Shown: positions 21,970 through 29,350, counted from the stretch's first letter. The stretch: DNA of 29,350 nt from UBA668 sp966112835 (GCA_966112835.1 CBHWEI010000016.1:1-29350), one strand, 5' to 3'. A program made the numbers and translations. Notes: generated from the sequence alone by a model not told the origin.

Positions 21970-22889
21970 GGCGCCGGCACGAAGTCGGTGATGAGTGCGG
22001 CCAGTTCGATGGGCCGGTCGCCCTGGATGCTGTGCCCGGCGCCCTCCACCCGTTCGATGCGCGCCGACGGCAGGCGCCGACGCAGCTCGTCCTCGTGCTC
22101 GTCGCGCAGGATCGACGACTTCTCCATGCCCCTCACCAGCAGCAGCGGCACGGTGACGCCCTCGACGATGCGCCACATGGCCTCGGTGCGCTCGGCGGGG
22201 TCGGGCGTGCCGATGGCCTGTTCTTCGGTGGCCTCAGAACGCTGGCGCGAATGGCGCCACACCCACGAGCCGTCGGCCTGCTGCAGCGCGTTGTGCAGGA
22301 TGCCGCGGCGCAACGACGACACCGATCGCGTCGGGTTGAACTCGATGGTGCGGGCCAACAGCTCGTCGAAGTCGGGGAACGATGCCGGGCCGTTGATGAA
22401 CTGGCCGATGACTGCGGTGGCCGCGTCGTCGCGAGACGGCAGCACGTCGACCAGCACGATGCGCCGCACCAGCTCGGGTGCTGCGGCGCTGAGCGCCAGC
22501 GTGGTCAGCCCGCCCAGCGACATGCCCACCACGGCCTGGGCCTGGGGCGCCAACGCCCGCACCACGGCGGCCACGTCGTCGGCCGCCGTCTCGAGCGACA
22601 GGGTGCCGCGGATGGTGCCGTCGGAGTGGCCGTGGCCGGGCAGGTCGATGGCCACCAACGGCCGACCGAGTGCCATCGCAACGGTGTCCCACGTGTGGGC
22701 GTTCTGGCCGCCACCGTGCAGCAGCACCAGCTCGGGTGCCGCCTCGCCCCACACCAGCGCACTGAGCCGGAAGCCGGGACGCACCTCCACGAACTCGCGG
22801 CGCACCACCGGCGGCGCGTCGAACGGCAGGCCGAACTCGGCGGCGTTCTCGTTGAACAGCCCGAACTCGTCGTACTCGATGTTCCCCAT
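21966..22889 (-). CDS. Alpha/beta hydrolase
   Basis: A 307-residue alpha/beta-fold hydrolase. LVLLHGGGQNAHTWD provides the oxyanion-hole region, AVVGMSLGG the nucleophile elbow with Ser124, and VEGAGHSIQGD the catalytic His286; an acid residue lies near residue 252 (SILRDEHEDE). A cap domain occupies residues ~150-230. The substrate cannot be assigned. It is the first gene of an operon with the small GNAT and the DUF2520 protein. A TAGTGT box six bases before ATG 22889 suggests a leaderless transcript, separate from the FMN reductase gene 46 bases upstream. Confidence 0.88.
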   Translation of the reverse strand: MGNIEYDEFGLFNENAAEFGLPFDAPPVVRREFVEVRPGFRLSALVWGEAAPELVLLHGGGQNAHTWDTVAMALGRPLVAIDLPGHGHSDGTIRGTLSLETAADDVAAVVRALAPQAQAVVGMSLGGLTTLALSAAAPELVRRIVLVDVLPSRDDAATAVIGQFINGPASFPDFDELLARTIEFNPTRSVSSLRRGILHNALQQADGSWVWRHSRQRSEATEEQAIGTPDPAERTEAMWRIVEGVTVPLLLVRGMEKSSILRDEHEDELRRRLPSARIERVEGAGHSIQGDRPIELAALITDFVPAP

Positions 22890-22895
22890 GGCCCG

Positions 22896-22901
22896 ACACT
22901 A
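22896..22901 (-). promoter_or_regulatory. TANNNT -10 box of the alpha/beta hydrolase operon
   Basis: TAGTGT on the minus strand, then six bases, then ATG 22889. It has the leaderless spacing and no Shine-Dalgarno sequence. Confidence 0.55.
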
Positions 22902-22935
22902 CCGACGGTGCCTGTCGTGGTCCGTGGCGAACCCG

Positions 22936-23556
22936 TCAGTCGTCGGTGCCTGCCGCCACCCGTGCCGGGTCGATCTGCAGTTCCACCGCGACGGCGCGTG
23001 CGGCCGCGATGCGCTCGGCGCGTGCCTGGCCGGAGAACCGCAGCAGATCGTCGGTGAACGAGTCGATCTCGGCCAGGGTGGCCGGGTCGGTGAGGTTGCC
23101 GTTCGCGTCGCTCTTCGTCCGCGGCGCGGCCACGCCCAGGTGCGCCACCACCAACGCGCCCTGCCAGGCGAGGGTCTGCGCCAGATCGCGCCGGGCGAAC
23201 CAGCCGCCCGTGGTGCCTGCGCAGGCGACGCCCACGGTGCGGTCCCACATGCTGCCGGCACCCACCAGCCAGTCGAGCGCGTTCTTCACCACGCCCGCCA
23301 GCGCGCCGGCGTACTCGGGGGCGGCGATGAGCACGGCGTCGGCCTCGCTGACGGCCCTGCGCAGCTCGGCCACCGGCGGGGCCGGGTCGTCGACCTGTTG
23401 CGGGTCGAACGGGTCGACGTCGCGGAGCAGTTCGAACGACGCCACCGTCACCCCTGCTGCCCTGGCCCGCGCCGTCGCATGGCGCACGATCGACGCATTG
23501 GCCGACGTGGGCTGCCAGCTGCCGCAGATGGTGAGCAGCGTCGCAGCGGTGGTCAT
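22936..23556 (-). CDS. NADPH-dependent FMN reductase-family flavoprotein
   Basis: A 206-residue flavodoxin-like protein. ICGSWQPTSANASI is the FMN phosphate loop (GS-x4-S-x-N pattern), and IAAPEYAGALAGVVKNALDW is the second FMN segment (P-E-Y and K-N-A-L-D-W) of the NADPH:FMN/quinone/chromate reductase family. Its usual role is two-electron reduction of flavins, quinones or metals in the cytoplasm. The C-terminus is slightly extended beyond the typical ~180 residues. It is divergent from the glucose dehydrogenase-like gene with only 41 bases between, and each has its own TANNNT box. Confidence 0.87.
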   Translation of the reverse strand: MTTAATLLTICGSWQPTSANASIVRHATARARAAGVTVASFELLRDVDPFDPQQVDDPAPPVAELRRAVSEADAVLIAAPEYAGALAGVVKNALDWLVGAGSMWDRTVGVACAGTTGGWFARRDLAQTLAWQGALVVAHLGVAAPRTKSDANGNLTDPATLAEIDSFTDDLLRFSGQARAERIAAARAVAVELQIDPARVAAGTDD

Positions 23557-23564
23557 GGCGGCCG

Positions 23565-23570
23565 ATGCTA
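23565..23570 (-). promoter_or_regulatory. TANNNT -10 box of the FMN reductase gene
   Basis: TAGCAT on the minus strand, then eight bases, then ATG 23556. It faces away from the plus-strand box at 23585-23590 in a 41-bp divergent gap, so both promoters are back to back. Confidence 0.55.
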
Positions 23571-23584
23571 CGGGGTGGGTGGCC

Positions 23585-23590
23585 TACGAT
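23585..23590 (+). promoter_or_regulatory. TANNNT -10 box of the glucose dehydrogenase-like gene
   Basis: TACGAT, then seven bases, then ATG 23598, with no Shine-Dalgarno sequence: leaderless architecture. Confidence 0.6.
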
Positions 23591-23597
23591 GCCGCCG

Positions 23598-24650
23598 ATG
23601 AAGGCGGTCACCATCGAACCCGGCGTCGCCGACAGCGTGCGGCTCGACGACGTCGACGAGCCCGACCCGTCGACCGGTGCGGTGCTCGTGGAGAGCGTCG
23701 TGGTGGGGGTGTGCGGCACCGATGCCGAACTGGTCGCCGGCATCCACGGCTGGGCGCCCGAGGGGCGGTCGCGGATGGTGCTGGGCCACGAGTCGCTGGG
23801 TCGCGTGCTCGACGCACCCACCGGCAGCGGTCTCACGGTGGGCGATCTGGTGGTGGGCATCGTGCGCCGGCCCGACGCAGTGCCCTGCCCGAACTGCGCG
23901 GTGGGCGAGTGGGACATGTGCCGCAACGGGCAGTACACCGAGCGCGGCATCAAGTCGCTCGACGGCTTCATGTCCGAGCGGTGGCGCATCGAGCCCGAGT
24001 ACGCGGTGCGTGTCGACCCGACCCTGGGCGAGCTGGGTGTGCTGCTCGAGCCCACCAGCGTCGTCGCCAAGGCGTGGGAGCAGATCGACGCCACCCGGTC
24101 GCGTGCGGTGTGGGACCCACAGCGGGTGCTGGTGACGGGCGCCGGGCCGGTGGGCCTGCTCGCGGCGATGGTGGCCGCGCAGCACGGCTACGAGGTGCAC
24201 GTGCTGGACCGCGTGACCGACGGGCCGAAGCCGGCAGTCGTCCGCGACCTGGGCGCCACCTACCACCACGGCCGCATGGCGGACATCGGCTTCGAGCCCG
24301 ACATCGTGGTCGAGTGCTGTGGCGACGGCCAGGTGGTGGTCGACAGCGTGCAACACGTGGCGCGCGGCGGCGTGGTGTGCCTGGTGGGCTCCGGTGCGGA
24401 CGGCCACACCGACGGCCCCGGCGCCGCCGACCTGGCGACGAAGGTGATGCGCAGCAACAACGTGGTGGTCGGCATCGTGAACGCGAACCGGCGGCACTTC
24501 GATCGTGCCGCCGCGGCGCTCGCCGCGGCCGATCGCGACTGGCTGGCCCGGCTGATCACCCGGCGAGTGCCGGTGCATCGGGTGGCCGACGCCCTGCAGC
24601 GCCGCCCCGACGACATCAAGGTGGTCGTGCACTTCGGAGGTGACGCATGA
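23598..24650 (+). CDS. Zn-dependent glucose 1-dehydrogenase-like MDR oxidoreductase
   Basis: A 350-residue medium-chain dehydrogenase. Catalytic zinc ligands are Cys39 (VCGTDAE) and His64-Glu65 (GHESLG); cysteines 97, 100 and 108 (CPNC, DMC) are the structural zinc site. VLVTGAGPVGLLAAM is the nucleotide-binding motif. ERWRIEPEYAVRV and LLEPTSVVAKAWEQ match glucose/galactose dehydrogenases of the archaeal GDH type. It would oxidise an aldose to its lactone with NAD(P). The next gene, a gluconolactonase-like protein, overlaps it as ATGA and has a GGAGGT site in its 3' end, which supports sugar oxidation as the joint function. ATG 23598 is chosen from the TACGAT box and the family N-terminus. 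Confidence 0.88.
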   Translation: MKAVTIEPGVADSVRLDDVDEPDPSTGAVLVESVVVGVCGTDAELVAGIHGWAPEGRSRMVLGHESLGRVLDAPTGSGLTVGDLVVGIVRRPDAVPCPNCAVGEWDMCRNGQYTERGIKSLDGFMSERWRIEPEYAVRVDPTLGELGVLLEPTSVVAKAWEQIDATRSRAVWDPQRVLVTGAGPVGLLAAMVAAQHGYEVHVLDRVTDGPKPAVVRDLGATYHHGRMADIGFEPDIVVECCGDGQVVVDSVQHVARGGVVCLVGSGADGHTDGPGAADLATKVMRSNNVVVGIVNANRRHFDRAAAALAAADRDWLARLITRRVPVHRVADALQRRPDDIKVVVHFGGDA

Positions 24651-25579
24651 GTGGCGACGAGAACGCTCCAGCGGCCGTCGCCGTCACCGACGAGCAGTTG
24701 GTGCTGGGCGAAGGAGTGCGCTGGGACGCCCGGCGCGACGAGCTGCTGCGGCTGGACATCCTGGAGGGCCGCGTGTTCCGCGACCGGGTCGCCGCCGATG
24801 GCTCACTGGTGCCGGTGCAGCAGTACCGGTTGCCCACTGCGGTCGGCGCCATCGCGCCGATCACCGGCGACGACGGCTGGCTGCTCGCTGCCGGTCGCGG
24901 GCTCACCCACCTCGCGCCAGAGGGCCACCACACCGAACTGCTCGAACTGGTGGGCGAGGGCGCGCGCATGAACGACGCCACGTGCGACCCGCAGGGCCGG
25001 CTGTGGGCCGGCTCGATGGCCGACGACCATCGCCCCGGCGGTGGCGCGCTGTTCCGGGTGGACGGCGACGGCACGGCCACCACCATGCTGGACGGGTTGA
25101 CCATCCCCAACGGCGCAGGGTGGAGCCCCGACGGCCGCACCATGTACTTCATCGACAGCGGCGCGCGCTCGGTGTACGGGTTCGACTTCGACCCGGCCGC
25201 CGGCACCATCAGCGCGCAGCGCGTCGTGGTGCGCATCCCCGACGATCTGGGCGGCCCCGACGGCATGACCGTCGACGCCGCCGGTCACCTGTGGATCGCG
25301 GTGTACGGAGCGGCGCAGGTGCGCCGCCATGCGCCCGACGGCTCGCTGGTCGCCACGTACGCAGTCCCGGCCGCACAGAGCACGTGCTGCGCGTTCGCCG
25401 GCGAACGGCTGGACCGGCTGTACGTGACCACGGCGACCGAGTTCTGGACCGACGAGCAGCGGCGGGCCGAGCCCGCGGCCGGGCTGGTCTACCGGCTCGA
25501 CGCCGTGCAGGGCGTCACTGGTCGCCCGGCGTCGCCGTTCGTGCCTCAGACCGGCTGGTGGTCGTCGGTCGCGGGCTGA
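24647..25579 (+). CDS. SMP-30/gluconolactonase-family lactonase
   Basis: A 310-residue six-bladed beta-propeller of the SMP-30/regucalcin/gluconolactonase family. The metal site is visible as LGEGVRW (Glu), MNDATCDPQGRLWAGSM (Asn), IPNGAGWSPDG (Asn) and GPDGMTVDAAGHLWIA (Asp). It would hydrolyse the aldonolactone produced by the upstream dehydrogenase to the aldonate, in a non-phosphorylative sugar oxidation step. Start ATG 24647 overlaps the dehydrogenase stop and is preceded by GGAGGT at five bases. Its last 34 bases overlap the 3' end of the membrane protein gene on the other strand. Confidence 0.9.
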   Translation: MSGDENAPAAVAVTDEQLVLGEGVRWDARRDELLRLDILEGRVFRDRVAADGSLVPVQQYRLPTAVGAIAPITGDDGWLLAAGRGLTHLAPEGHHTELLELVGEGARMNDATCDPQGRLWAGSMADDHRPGGGALFRVDGDGTATTMLDGLTIPNGAGWSPDGRTMYFIDSGARSVYGFDFDPAAGTISAQRVVVRIPDDLGGPDGMTVDAAGHLWIAVYGAAQVRRHAPDGSLVATYAVPAAQSTCCAFAGERLDRLYVTTATEFWTDEQRRAEPAAGLVYRLDAVQGVTGRPASPFVPQTGWWSSVAG

Positions 25580-26853
25580 ACCGGCCGCCGTTCGGTCGCC
25601 TCGGTCAGCGCCATCAACGCGATCACGGCGGCGACCACGCGAAACACCAGCGCGTGCCGCTCCTGCCCGGTGGGGTCGACCAGTGCCGCGGCCAGCGCGA
25701 GGCCCGTGCCGGCCAGGGCAACCAGCGCCAGGCGACGACCGCGGCCGCGCGCCAGGCCGACGCCCACCGCGACGATCGGCAGCAGGGCCATCAGGCCGGC
25801 CAGCCAGCGGTCGATGCTCAGCCACGGGCGCGGCGCCCAGCGGTAGTCGCTCCACAGCGACATGGCGTACATGCTGGGTGCGAACCCGCGCTCGATCGAG
25901 TTGTTCACGTACTTGGGGTTCTCGGCGTGCATGCGCAGGATGTCCACCTGCGACAGGTCGTCGACGGCGGCCCACAGCTCGGGGCAGTTCTTGAACGCGG
26001 CGATCTCGTCGGTCAACAGGAACGTCTCGGCGATCAACTGGTTCAGCGGCATGCCGCACTCGCCCGACAGCTTGCTGACGTTCTGAAGCTCGGGTGACAG
26101 GTCGGACCACATGAGTGCTGAGACGATGACGCGGAAGCGCTCCATGGTGAGCTCGGTGTCGCGCGGTTCGTGCCAGATGACGGTGCCCTGCCGGTTCGAC
26201 GCCGGCAGCACCACGGTGACGGCCAGCAGGCCGGCCACCAGCACGGTGCCGAGCGCCACCTTCGGGGTGCGGCGGATGGCCAGCACCAGCGCGGCCAGCA
26301 CGACGACCGCGACACCGACCTCCTTGGTGAGCGTGATGAGCACGCAGACCGCGGCGAACCCGCCGGCCTGCCACGTGGCCCCGACACGCCGCCACGCCAG
26401 CGCGAGCGCGATGAGCGCCAGGCCCACCAGCAGGCTGTCGGGCACCAACCAGTGCTCGTACACCGACACCGCGGGGATGAACGACATGAGCCCCAGCGCG
26501 GCGATGACGCCGTACGACCAGCGGCGCCGGGTGCCGTCCCACATGGCGATGGCCAGGGCCAGGAAGCCGGCGGTGGACACGAACGTCGAGACGACCACGT
26601 ATGGCGAGTCGCCCAGCCACGACAGCAGCGCCGAGCTGAGCGGCGGTCGCAGGCCCTGCCCGGCGCGGTAGCTCTCGGTGTCGGGGGTCTCGAAGGCATG
26701 CGACGACAGCACGAACAGCACCCGCAGCGCGAAGTACCCGGCGGCCGCCAGCACCCAGTGACTCGGCGCCGACGAACGGGGCGTGGTGGTGTCCGCCGCG
26801 TCAGCGTCGACGCGGGGCGCGTCGTCGGTGGCGTCGTCGGCGGTCAGTGCCAT
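25546..26853 (-). CDS. Polytopic membrane protein, possibly a GT-C type glycosyltransferase
   Basis: A 435-residue protein with about nine to eleven hydrophobic segments. After the first membrane helix (WVLAAAGYFALRVLFVL) the loop SHAFETPDTESYRAGQG contains acidic residues like the catalytic loop of GT-C glycosyltransferases, which use polyprenyl-phosphate sugars at the membrane. A large hydrophilic loop (~residues 225-340, with two cysteines) separates the N-terminal helices from three C-terminal ones. This layout fits GT-C enzymes but I cannot name a family. A TACACT box lies seven bases before ATG 26853, which fixes the start within a longer open frame. It is convergent with the lactonase and divergent from the CBM9-like gene. 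Confidence 0.75.
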   Translation of the reverse strand: MALTADDATDDAPRVDADAADTTTPRSSAPSHWVLAAAGYFALRVLFVLSSHAFETPDTESYRAGQGLRPPLSSALLSWLGDSPYVVVSTFVSTAGFLALAIAMWDGTRRRWSYGVIAALGLMSFIPAVSVYEHWLVPDSLLVGLALIALALAWRRVGATWQAGGFAAVCVLITLTKEVGVAVVVLAALVLAIRRTPKVALGTVLVAGLLAVTVVLPASNRQGTVIWHEPRDTELTMERFRVIVSALMWSDLSPELQNVSKLSGECGMPLNQLIAETFLLTDEIAAFKNCPELWAAVDDLSQVDILRMHAENPKYVNNSIERGFAPSMYAMSLWSDYRWAPRPWLSIDRWLAGLMALLPIVAVGVGLARGRGRRLALVALAGTGLALAAALVDPTGQERHALVFRVVAAVIALMALTEATERRPVQPATDDHQPV

Positions 26854-26860
26854 GCGACGA

Positions 26861-26866
26861 AGTGTA
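26861..26866 (-). promoter_or_regulatory. TANNNT -10 box of the membrane protein gene
   Basis: TACACT on the minus strand, then seven bases, then ATG 26853; the hexamer and spacing are identical to the histidine kinase promoter at 11215. Confidence 0.6.
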
Positions 26867-26929
26867 AGTGCGCGTCGGTGGTCGTGGGCGGCCACCCGGA
26901 CGCCGCGTCGGGCATGGCAGGCTGCGGGA

Positions 26930-27715
26930 ATGGTGTTGCGTGCGACCACGAGCGAACAGGCCGTCACGATGTCGGGGCGGTTGGACGGGCCCGTGTGGGC
27001 CGACGCGCAGTGGAGTGGCCGGTTCGTCGACATGGTGTCGGGCCTGCCCGGCCTGTACGACACTCGGGCCGCAGTGGTGGCGCACCCGCAGGGGCTGCTG
27101 GTGGGCTTCCGGGTGGAGGAGCCCTTCCCACGGGCATCGCTGACCGAGCGCGACTCGCTGGTGTTCCAGGAGAACGACGTCGAGCTGTTCCTGGACTTCG
27201 GATGGGGCTACTACGAGCTGGAGGTGAACGCGCTCGGCACGGTGTACGAGGTGCTGCACCTGTGGCGCGACTCGCTGGACGACAGCCCCTTCGCCGCCGA
27301 CCCTCGGCTGGACCTTCGCAACCCGGCAGCGTTCACGTTCGGCGGCGACTACGACCGGCGCCCCGAGTCGTTCTGGCGCGGCACGCACCCTCGCGGCCCG
27401 CGGGTGGCGTTGCTGGACTACGACCTTCCCGGGCTGCAGGTGGCCGTGTCGGTGGACGGTGTGCTGAACGACTGGTCCGCCGCGAGCGCCGGGTGGACCG
27501 TGGAGATGCTGCTGCCGTGGGCCGACCTCGCCCGCCTGTCGGCCGGTGCCGTCACGCCTGCGACGCCCGGCCCGCTGCGCGCCTTCCTCGGGCGATTCCA
27601 GCAGTTGCCGGTGTCGGGCCAGTTCGTCACGGCGGCCTGGTGCCTGGACCCCCACGGCCTGCTCGACACGCATCGCCCCGAATCGTTCACCACCGTGGTG
27701 TTCGGCGAATCGTGA
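26930..27715 (+). CDS. CBM9-like carbohydrate-binding-domain protein without signal peptide
   Basis: A 261-residue protein that appears to be one CBM9-like beta-sandwich. LDGPVWADAQWSGRFVD is the typical opening, LLVGFRVEEPFP the next core strand, and DSLVFQENDVELFLDFG followed by YYELEVNALGTVYEV is the hallmark segment. There is no signal peptide or membrane segment, so it is predicted to be cytoplasmic, unusual for a glycan-binding domain. Start ATG 26930 is the family-consistent choice; only a weak CAGGCT lies six bases before it. It overlaps the lytic transglycosylase gene as GTGA, so the two are expressed together. Its ligand is unknown. Confidence 0.8.
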   Translation: MVLRATTSEQAVTMSGRLDGPVWADAQWSGRFVDMVSGLPGLYDTRAAVVAHPQGLLVGFRVEEPFPRASLTERDSLVFQENDVELFLDFGWGYYELEVNALGTVYEVLHLWRDSLDDSPFAADPRLDLRNPAAFTFGGDYDRRPESFWRGTHPRGPRVALLDYDLPGLQVAVSVDGVLNDWSAASAGWTVEMLLPWADLARLSAGAVTPATPGPLRAFLGRFQQLPVSGQFVTAAWCLDPHGLLDTHRPESFTTVVFGES

Positions 27716-28683
27716 TCCGCCGTCGCCGCCTCGTCGCCACTGCGGTGTCGTTGGTGGGCTTCGGCGTGCTCGCCGCGTGCACATCCACCTCGTCGTCCGG
27801 CGTGGGTACCTCGACGACCGCGGCCACGACCACGACCGTCGGTGTGTCCACGACCGAGGCCTCGACGGTGCCCGAGACCAGCGCGCTCGTGCTCGACGAC
27901 GTCGAGTCGCTCGCGGTCGAGCTGTCGGCGGTGGAGGCCGGCATCCGCGACGCCTCGGCAACGGCTGCCGAGCTCGACGAGTTGGGCCGACGGCAACAGC
28001 TGGCCTACCGGGTGGTGAATGCACATGTCGAGTGGGGTCCGGGGTTGCTGGCCGCGGTCGACCCGGTGGCGCGCACGCCACTGCAGTTCCACCTCGCGGC
28101 CCGGCAGGCGCAGATCGAGCACAACGCCGGCAAGCCACCCGGCGACCCGGTCACCACCCTGCCGGCGTGGACCATCGTCGAACCGCTGCCCGCCGACGAG
28201 TTGCTCCGCGACTACCGCGACGCCGAGGCGGCGACCGGTGTGCCCTGGCAGTACCTGGCCGCGATCAACTTCCAGGAGACCCGCATGGGCCGCATCGACG
28301 GCGTGTCCTCGGCGGGCGCGGTGGGCCCCATGCAGTTCCTGCCGTCGACGTGGGCCGAGTGCTGCACGGGCGACCCGACGGTGCCGCGCGACGCCATTTT
28401 CGGCGCCGCCACCTACCTGGTCGCGCACGGGGCGCCCGGCGACATGCAGGCCGCGCTGAACGCGTACAACCCGAACAGCGCCTACGTCGCCTCGGTCACC
28501 GCGTGGGCGCAGAACATGCAGGCCGACGATCGCGCGTTCTACGGCTACCACGGCTGGCAGGTGTTCGTGGGCACCAGCGAGGGCACGGTGCGCCTGCCGG
28601 TCGGCTACTCGGCCGATGCCCCGGTCGACGTGGTCGCCTACCTGATGGACCACCCCGACGACCGCCTTCCCCCGCTGCCCTGA
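27712..28683 (+). CDS. Lipoprotein lytic transglycosylase (SLT/MltB-like domain)
   Basis: A 323-residue secreted lipoprotein starting at GTG 27712. The arginine-rich start, hydrophobic core and lipobox VLAAC place the lipidated Cys at 23. A Ser/Thr-rich spacer (24-55) precedes a helical region, and the catalytic domain runs from about residue 165. YLAAINFQETRMGRIDG contains the catalytic Glu189, and AGAVGPMQFLPSTWAEC is the substrate-groove motif of soluble lytic transglycosylases; AALNAYNPNSAYVASV closes the domain. It would cleave peptidoglycan glycan strands at the outer face of the membrane. It is coupled to the CBM9-like gene upstream. Confidence 0.9.
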   Translation: MIRRRRLVATAVSLVGFGVLAACTSTSSSGVGTSTTAATTTTVGVSTTEASTVPETSALVLDDVESLAVELSAVEAGIRDASATAAELDELGRRQQLAYRVVNAHVEWGPGLLAAVDPVARTPLQFHLAARQAQIEHNAGKPPGDPVTTLPAWTIVEPLPADELLRDYRDAEAATGVPWQYLAAINFQETRMGRIDGVSSAGAVGPMQFLPSTWAECCTGDPTVPRDAIFGAATYLVAHGAPGDMQAALNAYNPNSAYVASVTAWAQNMQADDRAFYGYHGWQVFVGTSEGTVRLPVGYSADAPVDVVAYLMDHPDDRLPPLP

Positions 28684-28692
28684 CCGGCAGCG

Positions 28693-28713
28693 CGTGCCGA
28701 TGCGGCTGGCACG
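28693..28713. terminator. Weak hairpin between convergent genes
   Basis: CGTGCC and GGCACG can pair across a nine-base loop in the 33-bp gap between the transglycosylase and the downstream hydrolase. There is no U-tract and a competing GCCG/CGGC pairing exists, so this is only a candidate bidirectional terminator. Confidence 0.3.
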
Positions 28714-28716
28714 AGC

Positions 28717-29350
28717 TCAGGCGGTGGGGCGCACGCGGGCGAGCCAGTCGGCCACCAGCTGAAAGGTGCGCATGCGCGTCTCCAGGCGCGAGAGCACCAG
28801 GTCGTGGATCGCGTCGGGCACCTCGGTGACCTCCACCGTCGGGCCGAGCGTGGGACCCAGGCGACGCATGTCGGCCACGTCGAGCACGATGTCGGCGCGG
28901 TGGATCTCGTCGACCCACTCCTTCGGACGCAGACTGCGCGACGAGTGCAGCAACAGAACCGGCTGGGGCAGCTGCAGGCCGCGGTTCACCTCGTCCTGCG
29001 CACGGTGGATGGCGCGCACCCATCCGGCGCGGGCGGGGAAGCCGGTGAGCGGCTTCCACGTCAGGTCGAAGTCCCACTCGCCCTTCTGCGAGATGTGGAT
29101 GCTGTCGCCGTAGAGCGAACTGAGCGCACCGATCTTCAGCTGCGGCATGAAGCCGCCCAGGAACGCGATGACCGGCTCGATCAACGTCTCCTGGATCTGC
29201 GGCAGGTTCATGTCCAGGAACGGACTGCTCAGGAAGATGGCATCCACCTCGCCGCGGGTGGTGCCGCGCGCGGCGGGGATGACCGCGGCCCGGCCGCCGG
29301 TGGAGTGGCCGTTCACCAGTAGCCAGTCGACGCCCTCCTCGGCCACGAGC
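28717..29350 (-). CDS. Alpha/beta hydrolase (serine aminopeptidase-like), N-terminus outside window
   Basis: At least 210 residues of an alpha/beta hydrolase whose 5' end lies beyond base 29350; the frame is open to the window edge. LLVNGHSTGG is the nucleophile elbow with the active-site serine, and AIFLSSPFLDMNLP follows as in monoacylglycerol-lipase or serine aminopeptidase S33 proteins. VLLLHSSRS and DAIHDLVLSR carry the later strands, with the likely catalytic histidine in IHD. The substrate cannot be assigned. It is convergent with the lytic transglycosylase gene. Confidence 0.85.
   Translation of the reverse strand, partial: LVAEEGVDWLLVNGHSTGGRAAVIPAARGTTRGEVDAIFLSSPFLDMNLPQIQETLIEPVIAFLGGFMPQLKIGALSSLYGDSIHISQKGEWDFDLTWKPLTGFPARAGWVRAIHRAQDEVNRGLQLPQPVLLLHSSRSLRPKEWVDEIHRADIVLDVADMRRLGPTLGPTVEVTEVPDAIHDLVLSRLETRMRTFQLVADWLARVRPTA

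Noticed and set aside
26918..26923. CAGGCT as the -10 box of the CBM9-like gene
   Set aside because: The first base differs from TANNNT, and C at that position is weak; not listed as a promoter.
1..29350. tRNA, rRNA, riboswitch, insertion sequence, prophage or defence-system genes
   Set aside because: No cloverleaf-like CCA-ended segments, conserved rRNA stretches, transposase or integrase motifs, or known defence domains were seen when reading both strands.

Overview
The window is high-GC DNA (roughly 70% by eye) with very dense coding, many ATGA/GTGA gene overlaps and leaderless-looking promoters. It carries a perfect actinobacterial LexA box (TCGAAC-N4-GTTCGA). Together with gene types such as a DUF2520 Rossmann protein, a short YafY/WYL regulator and ECF42/DGPF, this points to a free-living actinobacterium. 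Acidimicrobiia (Ilumatobacter-like) is my best guess, but no rRNA or marker gene fixes it. I see no tRNA, rRNA, CRISPR array, insertion sequence or prophage.

Layout. 1-1990 (+): the end of an ABC-2 exporter operon (ATPase tail and two permeases). 1997-3558 (-): an ECF42-type sigma factor and its DGPF/YCII partner, behind a match to the ECF42 promoter. 3683-5041: a divergent QorB-like reductase and HxlR (QorR-like) regulator around two perfect palindromes, then a GNAT gene. 5523-8893 (-): a tightly overlapped five-gene operon (PhyH-type dioxygenase, unknown 110-aa protein, LysM-like 62-aa protein, unknown 81-aa protein, N-acyl-D-amino-acid deacylase-type amidohydrolase). 8976-10082 (-): a type IV pilin-like protein with a Thr-rich linker and two CBM2-like domains, divergent from a membrane fatty-acid hydroxylase (10138-11244). 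11228-13083 (+): a two-component system. 13044-14119: a divergent YafY/WYL regulator and a small conserved protein.

14138-16333 (-): an ACMSD-like amidohydrolase and a renalase-like flavoprotein. 16392-20319: a DNA-repair neighbourhood with an FeS (6-4) photolyase, an AlkZ/YcaQ-like glycosylase and SOS-controlled DNA polymerase IV. 20363-20943: a decayed MBL-fold/rhodanese gene abutting the SOS palindrome. 20945-23556 (-): DUF2520 Rossmann protein, small GNAT, alpha/beta hydrolase and FMN reductase. 23598-25579 (+): a glucose dehydrogenase/gluconolactonase pair. 25546-26853 (-): a polytopic membrane protein. 26930-28683 (+): a CBM9-like protein and a lipoprotein lytic transglycosylase. 28717-29350 (-): a partial alpha/beta hydrolase.

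The most unusual items are the pilin-CBM2 fusion, the set of nine starts preceded by TANNNT at 6-8 nt, the SOS palindrome beside a truncated MBL-rhodanese gene, the ECF42 promoter followed by a leader hairpin, and the compact dioxygenase/LysM-like/amidohydrolase operon.
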